The position numbers and the translations under genes are program-made. A stretch of 64,000 bases of DNA from Cocos nucifera (Eukaryota > Streptophyta > Magnoliopsida > Arecales > Arecaceae), in contig QRFJ01000086.1 in NCBI GenBank assembly GCA_006176705.1, forward strand, positions 248,001 through 312,000, written 5' to 3'. Below the pieces are notes generated by a model that made no database searches, was not told the DNA's origin, and saw only the letters and a list, made by a program, of their open reading frames with translations. This document shows positions 58,677-64,000 of the stretch, piece after piece (the stretch's first letter is position 1; each line of letters begins with the position of its first letter).

Positions 58677-61600
58677 ATGGCGTCGGAGGGGCTATTTTCG
58701 ATATCGGTGGCTTCTGTGGTGGAGGATGTTCTCAAGCAGCATGGGACGAGGCTGAGCGATATGGATTTGGCTTCGAGGAAGGCGGAGGAAGCTGGTGAGT
58801 TTTCGAGCTTTTGATCATTGTTTTTTGTAGTTTTAAAATTCTCCCTGGAATGGAATGATGCTCTTGTTGATTTGATTTGTGCATGATCTGTTCTTACTGC
58901 TGTGTTATGATATAGAAGTGAAAGAGTTTCTACTCATTTGCCATCTAAAACGAGATCACTTTATGAAATTTGTTGTATTACTTTTTTCTCCTCAGATGAT
59001 CTACAATTTTATCGAAATGTAGGAGGCAAAATGTGAGCCATGGAGGAAGTAGTTTGCAAATTAAATACAATAGATTTGGTCGATTTTGAATTTGTTTATT
59101 TCCTGTTCATTGCTCTGCTACAGTGGATTGGAAAGTTCGCCGCCTCTTGTCATTAATCTGTCCTTTTAAGGGATTCAAATAAGACAACCTGCGTCTGGTT
59201 CTTTTTTAAAAGCAATTTCCTGATCAGATATCTTTTGAAATTGATTTTTTTTTTCTTTTTATTTGTTTCTCATGTAAAATTTTGTGTTTTTGTGCTGCTA
59301 ACTACTTCTTTTCTGCATCATGATAATATTCAAAAGAATTCATGTCTTAAGTTCTATTTGGTGGTTTGTTGAGATTCTCTTCTTTTTTGGATCGAGCTAC
59401 AAAATATAGAATTCCTTATGATGTCCTGCATGACGGGTCTTTTTGGGTCTAGTTGATGAATAGATTGTTCTGTCTGTTCCTTCTTAATTTTTCCTTTAAT
59501 TGATTGATTTATATTTCCAGCGGCAAGAAGGTATGAGGCAGCTGGGTGGCTGAGAAAGGCGGTTGGTGTTGTCCTTGCAAAGGATTTGCCAGACCAGCCT
59601 TCAGAGGAAGAATTCAGGCTTGGATTGAGAAATGGGTTGATTCTTTGCAATGCACTCAACAAGGTTCACCCTGGTGCAGTGCCAAAGGTGAGTCTACTTT
59701 GATAAAGATATTGAAATCTCTGACTTCTACCTTTTTTTCCTAATTGAATATTAAGCTATATCTCGTTTTTTTTTTTTTTCTTTAGACTGCACCAGTTTAG
59801 TTTCTCAGATTCTGCTCTTTTCAGGTGGTTGTAAATCCAGGAGATTCAGTCCTTCACCCAGATGGTGCAGCCCTATCGGCTTACCAGTATTTTGAGAATG
59901 TAAGGAACTTTCTTGTGGCTGTGCAAGAGATTGGCCTTCCTATGTTTGAGGCTTCTGACTTGGAGCAGGTAGGAATGGCATTGTAATTATTAGATATTAA
60001 AACTTCTTGTCCAACTATTGTCCCTCCTTCACTTTCAACTATGACTTGGTTTTGATGGTTCACATCGGCTTTTTATTCAAGAATCTTTATGTTATATTTT
60101 ATATCTTGGTTTCCAAGACCCTTACTTTTCTTGCTAAGTGCACATTGAGGAAGTCAATAAAGATAACCAGCTTTTTATTTATTTCTTCTTTCAAATATTG
60201 TTCTCCATGATTTTGCTTCATTGAATTTACTTGATCTGAGCAGTTAGTGAATGTGGCTTCAGTAAGTTGCTTCAATTAGTTGCAATAAAGCTTGATGGAT
60301 ATTACAATGCGTTTTCAAGGTGTTGCAGTATAATTTAATGTTGAAATATATAAAAATTACATTTTAACCTTGTGTTCTCTATGCAATTCTGCTTTTTGGA
60401 AGTTCAGGGAGGGAAAAGTGCCAGGATTGTGGACTGTGTTCTAGCTCTCAAATCCTATGGTGAATGGAAACAAATGGGTGGACATGGTTCTTGGAAATAT
60501 GGTGGGAATTCTAAACCTTCCAACTTAGGGAAAAATTTCTTGAGGAAAAATTCAGAACCTTTCAAGAATTCCTTGTTAAGGAATCAGTCAATGAATGAGA
60601 ATGATGTTTTATGTATGGAGAATAATTTAACTGGAGACATTTCAAATGAATCCAGTGAAATGGTTAGTATGCTAACTTTGAAACTCATTCCACTGAATGA
60701 TTAGCTTCACTTTGCTTAGTATCCTGTATATTATTCCAAACAGACTTCTTCACGTCCGCTCAGTATGCTTGTACATGCGGTTCTATCGGGCAAGAGGCCT
60801 GAAGAAGTTCCACAGGTAAGACTATCTATTTCTTCCCTGTTAATTAATTGATTGTTCTTAGTGAATGTTGAAGGGGGGTGTTAAGACTGCTGTTGTCAAT
60901 TTGCAGCTTTTAGAGTCGATGTTAGGTAAAGTAATGGAAGAATTTGAGCGCCGCATAGCAAGCCAAAATGAACTGGTACATTCTATTCCAGTGTTTTCCT
61001 AGTATACAGTTTTATTTTTAGGAAAACAAGTAATCTTTTAATTTCATGTTCCAATAGAATCCTTCAACCCTCCTGTTTGACCGTCATTTGTGAATATAGT
61101 GTGTTTATTTTAAGAAGTTGCTCCATTTCTCTTCATAATATTATCCCTTCTTGAGTTATAACTCTTTTATAGCTATAACTATTTATAGATGATGATATTC
61201 ATGACTATAAAATTATTTGTATTGGAAACTCAACAGGTGAAAACAGCTCTGATGGGTCTTGCTGACGGCAATAAATCTTTTTGCAAACAGAAGGTTTCAA
61301 TAAATTCCTCCTCTGCTTCTTATGAGATGAAGGTATGTATTGGATTTATTTCAAACAACGCTCTCTCATGCAGCTTATATGATTTATTTATACATTTCAA
61401 AATACTTTTTAAGCATGAATAGTGTCATAATAAAAGAATGTAACCTTAAACGAGTGTGGGAATGACAACCTATAATTTACATTGTCATTTTTCAGATGGA
61501 GAAGGAAGAAAATAATTTCATGAGGTCAAAGAAAGAAGGCTATGTTCATAAGAATGTGAAAGAAGAAGAGGCATCGAAAGACAAGATTTTGAAGCAAAAT

Positions 61601-64000
61601 AAGATATTTGAGCAACAACAAATAGATATCCAGGTAATAACACAGCTTCAGTGGTGTTCCTGGGTGGCTTGATTTAAATGTGAGATTAATCAATTTATAT
61701 CCATATTCAATGCCTTTTGTAGGAATTGAAACAAACTCTTCAAACTACCAGAGCTGGTATGGAGTTCATGCAAATGAAGTACTCCGAGGAATTCAGTAAG
61801 CTTGGTAAGATGGAAAGCATATTAGGGAACCTGTAAAGATTAACTGAACTCATTGAAAAAATATTTATGCTTTCTTTTGCATCACATTTTGTGTAACAGG
61901 AAAGCATCTTCTCAGCCTTGCTCATGCAGCTTCAGGTTATCACAAAGTTCTTGAAGAAAACAGAAAGCTATACAATCAAGTGCAAGATTTGAAAGGTAAA
62001 CTTTCTATCCATTTAGTTATTTTTGTATTGTGTGTGAAATAACATTTTACAATATTAACTTCATGCTTTCCCGTTAATAGGAAGTATCAGGGTCTATTGT
62101 CGAGTTAGACCCTTCCTAGCTGGACAACTAAGTAGTAGCACTATTGGTTGTATCGATGATGGAACTATCACAATCATCACCCCTTCAAAGTATGGAAAAG
62201 AAGGGCACAGGTCTTTCAATTTTAACAAAGTTTTTGGTCCATCAGCAACCCAAGGTTATGAGATGCTGTTTTGCTTCTTATTTTTCATATGTAAATATCT
62301 TGAGCAGTCAGTCATTTCTTTCTTATCATACTGCAGAGGAGGTATTCTCAGATATGCAGCCTCTGATTCGATCTGTTCTTGATGGCTATAATGTTTGTAT
62401 ATTTGCATATGGCCAAACTGGATCAGGGAAAACATATACTATGGTGAGAAATTTGACAAAAACTTATAACTTAGATAAAGAATTGCATGACTAGTCAAAG
62501 CTTGCATTTAGATGCTTTTTCATGATATTTCAATACATTGAACATTTAAGATGTTACCCTTTTAAAAAGTTGAGATTTAGTGGACTAACTACCTTGGTTG
62601 ATCTAATTTTATATGTTATGCAGAGTGGACCTAGGAATCTGAATGAGCCAACGCGGGGCGTGAATTATAGGGCACTAAGTGACCTATTTAAACTCTCAGA
62701 ACAAAGAAGGGGCACGTTTTATTATGAAATTTCGGTTCAAATGATTGAAATTTATAATGAGCAAGTGAGAGACCTTCTTGTTAGTGATGGTCTTAACAAA
62801 AGATATCCTTCCCACTTTTATTTGCTTCTGCTCCAAAATATTTCATTAATGTGTTTGATTTCCTTTACAAGTGAATGTTTTTGATATGTGAAGTAGTTCC
62901 TCTTAGATTTTTGTTTTTTGATTTTATAGTTGGATGTCTGTCTCCGGCATGTGCGGTTGTTATTTTTTGAACAAATCTAGGTGTACTTTTCAGCATCATA
63001 TTTATTGCTAATATGTTCTTATTCTTCAACTTTTTCTGACAGTAATACTGAATTTCCTTAACAAGTAAATACACTAGAAATTCGTAATAGTGCCCAGAAA
63101 GGACTTAACGTGCCTGATGCAAACCTAGTCCCTGTTATATCAACATCAGATGTCATTGAACTGATGAATATTGGGCAGAAAAACCGTGCCGTGGGAGCTA
63201 CTGCATTGAATGATCGTAGCAGCCGTTCTCATAGGTGTGTAATTATGATTTAATGTTGCACTTGATTCACTATAAATTAATGTAATTCCATTTACATGTG
63301 TGTTGTCAAATGATTTTACTTGCAGTTGCTTGACTGTTCATGTTCAAGGAAGAGATATGACATCTGGAGCCATCCTTCGGGGATGCATGCATTTAGTTGA
63401 TCTTGCAGGCAGTGAAAGAGTTGATAAATCTGAGGTCACAGGAGAAAGGCTAAAAGAGGCACAACATATAAATAAATCGCTCTCAGCTCTAGGGGATGTA
63501 ATATCTGCTCTTGCCCAGAAGAACTCGCATGTTCCTTACAGAAATAGTAAACTCACACAATTGCTTCAAGACTCTCTTGGTAAATGATATGCTTTCCATG
63601 TTGTTTATTTATTAATGAGAATTAAAAGAAGTTCTATCCGTATTTCACTGAGCTCTGAAAATTTAAATATTCAGGTGGGCAAGCAAAAACATTGATGTTT
63701 GTCCATGTAAGTCCTGAAATGGATGCCATTGGAGAAACAATTAGCACCCTAAAATTTGCCGAGCGGGTTTCTACTGTTGAACTTGGTGCTGCTCGGATAA
63801 ATAAAGAAAATGGAGAAGTTAAAGAGCTCAGGGAGCAGGTTTTTTCCCTGAGCTTTTGTTACCTCTACATTGATATACATGATACACCTCCTTCTGTTTC
63901 ATATTTCTCTGTCCTTTCAGATATAAAGACCCCTTTTCTCCTTATTTCAGATAGCCTGTCTTAAAGCAGCATTAGCAAGGAAAGAGGGACACCTTCATAA
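58677..64000 (+). CDS. CH-domain kinesin-14 (KCH-type microtubule motor), 5' 17 exons, incomplete at right edge
   Basis: Exons by splice sites and frame: 58677-58794, 59521-59687, 59825-59968, 60408-60662, 60744-60815, 60907-60975, 61237-61332, 61496-61633, 61723-61804, 61900-61995, 62081-62254, 62337-62443, 62624-62802, 63073-63234, 63326-63579, 63675-63838, 63951 onward. All phases agree, giving about 775 residues so far. Residues about 40-175 form a calponin-homology domain (GLRNGLILCNALNKVHPGAV, DLEQGGKSARIVDCVLALKS); such domains bind actin in KCH kinesins. A charged coiled-coil region (about 310-410) precedes the kinesin-14 neck (LYNQVQDLKGSIRVYCRVRP). The motor has FAYGQTGSGKTYTM (ATP loop, about 493-506), DRSSRSHS (switch I), HLVDLAGSERV (switch II) and VPYRNSKLTQLLQDSLGG. 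The neck position implies minus-end-directed movement. All introns are GT-AG except the one after residue 565, which is AT-AC. Confidence 0.95.
62803..63072 (+). other. U12-type AT-AC intron in the kinesin motor domain
   Basis: The 270-bp intron starts ATATCCTT exactly at the exon end (LLVSDGLNK, codon split AG|A). It carries TTCCTTAAC about 20 bp from its end and finishes in AC before ACTAGAAATTCG. The join restores SDGLNKRLEIRNSAQKG, the expected kinesin sequence. These are the consensus 5' splice site and branch site of the minor (U12) spliceosome, AT-AC subclass. No GT-AG solution preserves the frame here. Confidence 0.93.

Overview
The window is nuclear DNA of a flowering plant, most likely a monocot and possibly a palm. 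The evidence is spliced genes, TG...CA-bounded LTR retrotransposons of the Ty3/gypsy Tat lineage, a CACTA transposon, and a peroxisomal gene whose 5' half is extremely GC-rich (a common monocot trait). The palm guess is inference only. There are two recognisable host genes: a PEX11 peroxisome-proliferation gene on the minus strand (9728-10474) and a 17+ exon CH-domain kinesin-14 on the plus strand (from 58677, running off the right edge). Almost everything between them is transposable elements or AT-rich intergenic DNA.

Layout: 1-1629 is the right end of an LTR whose U3 has expanded into a 45-bp minisatellite. 1630-9727 is AT-rich intergenic DNA with a probable minus-strand Tat LTR/primer-site fragment near 3.3-3.8 kb. 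9728-10474 is PEX11. 11334-21707 (G1) is a complete but decayed Tat-lineage element: LTRs, gag, protease, RT, RNase H, a second RNase H and integrase, then a 57-bp hairpin-forming tandem array and an antisense ORF. 22336-27646 (E1), 30694-37408 (E2) and 51771-57430 (E3) belong to one non-autonomous family of the TR-GAG type: they carry LTRs, a Tat-type gag and a hairpin-forming tandem array, but no pol. The fragment at 1-1629 is a fourth member.

At 39196-44889 two approximately 700-bp LTR-like arms lie in inverted orientation around a decayed Tat antisense ORF. That ORF is split by a 2.9-kb non-autonomous CACTA element (40254-43169) with an exact AAG target duplication. A foldback MITE-like element lies at 47784-48129, and a long AT microsatellite beside a GC-rich block lies at 46.1-47.0 kb.

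The most unusual signals are three. First, the gag-only family and the autonomous-type G1 element both carry, in the same place (between coding region and 3' LTR), arrays of short repeats that are individually dyad-symmetric. The sequences are unrelated but the architecture is shared, and some units show paired changes that keep the arms complementary. Second, the kinesin gene contains a textbook AT-AC U12-type intron inside the motor domain. Third, the PEX11 reading frame has no ATG: the expected start codon reads ATA.
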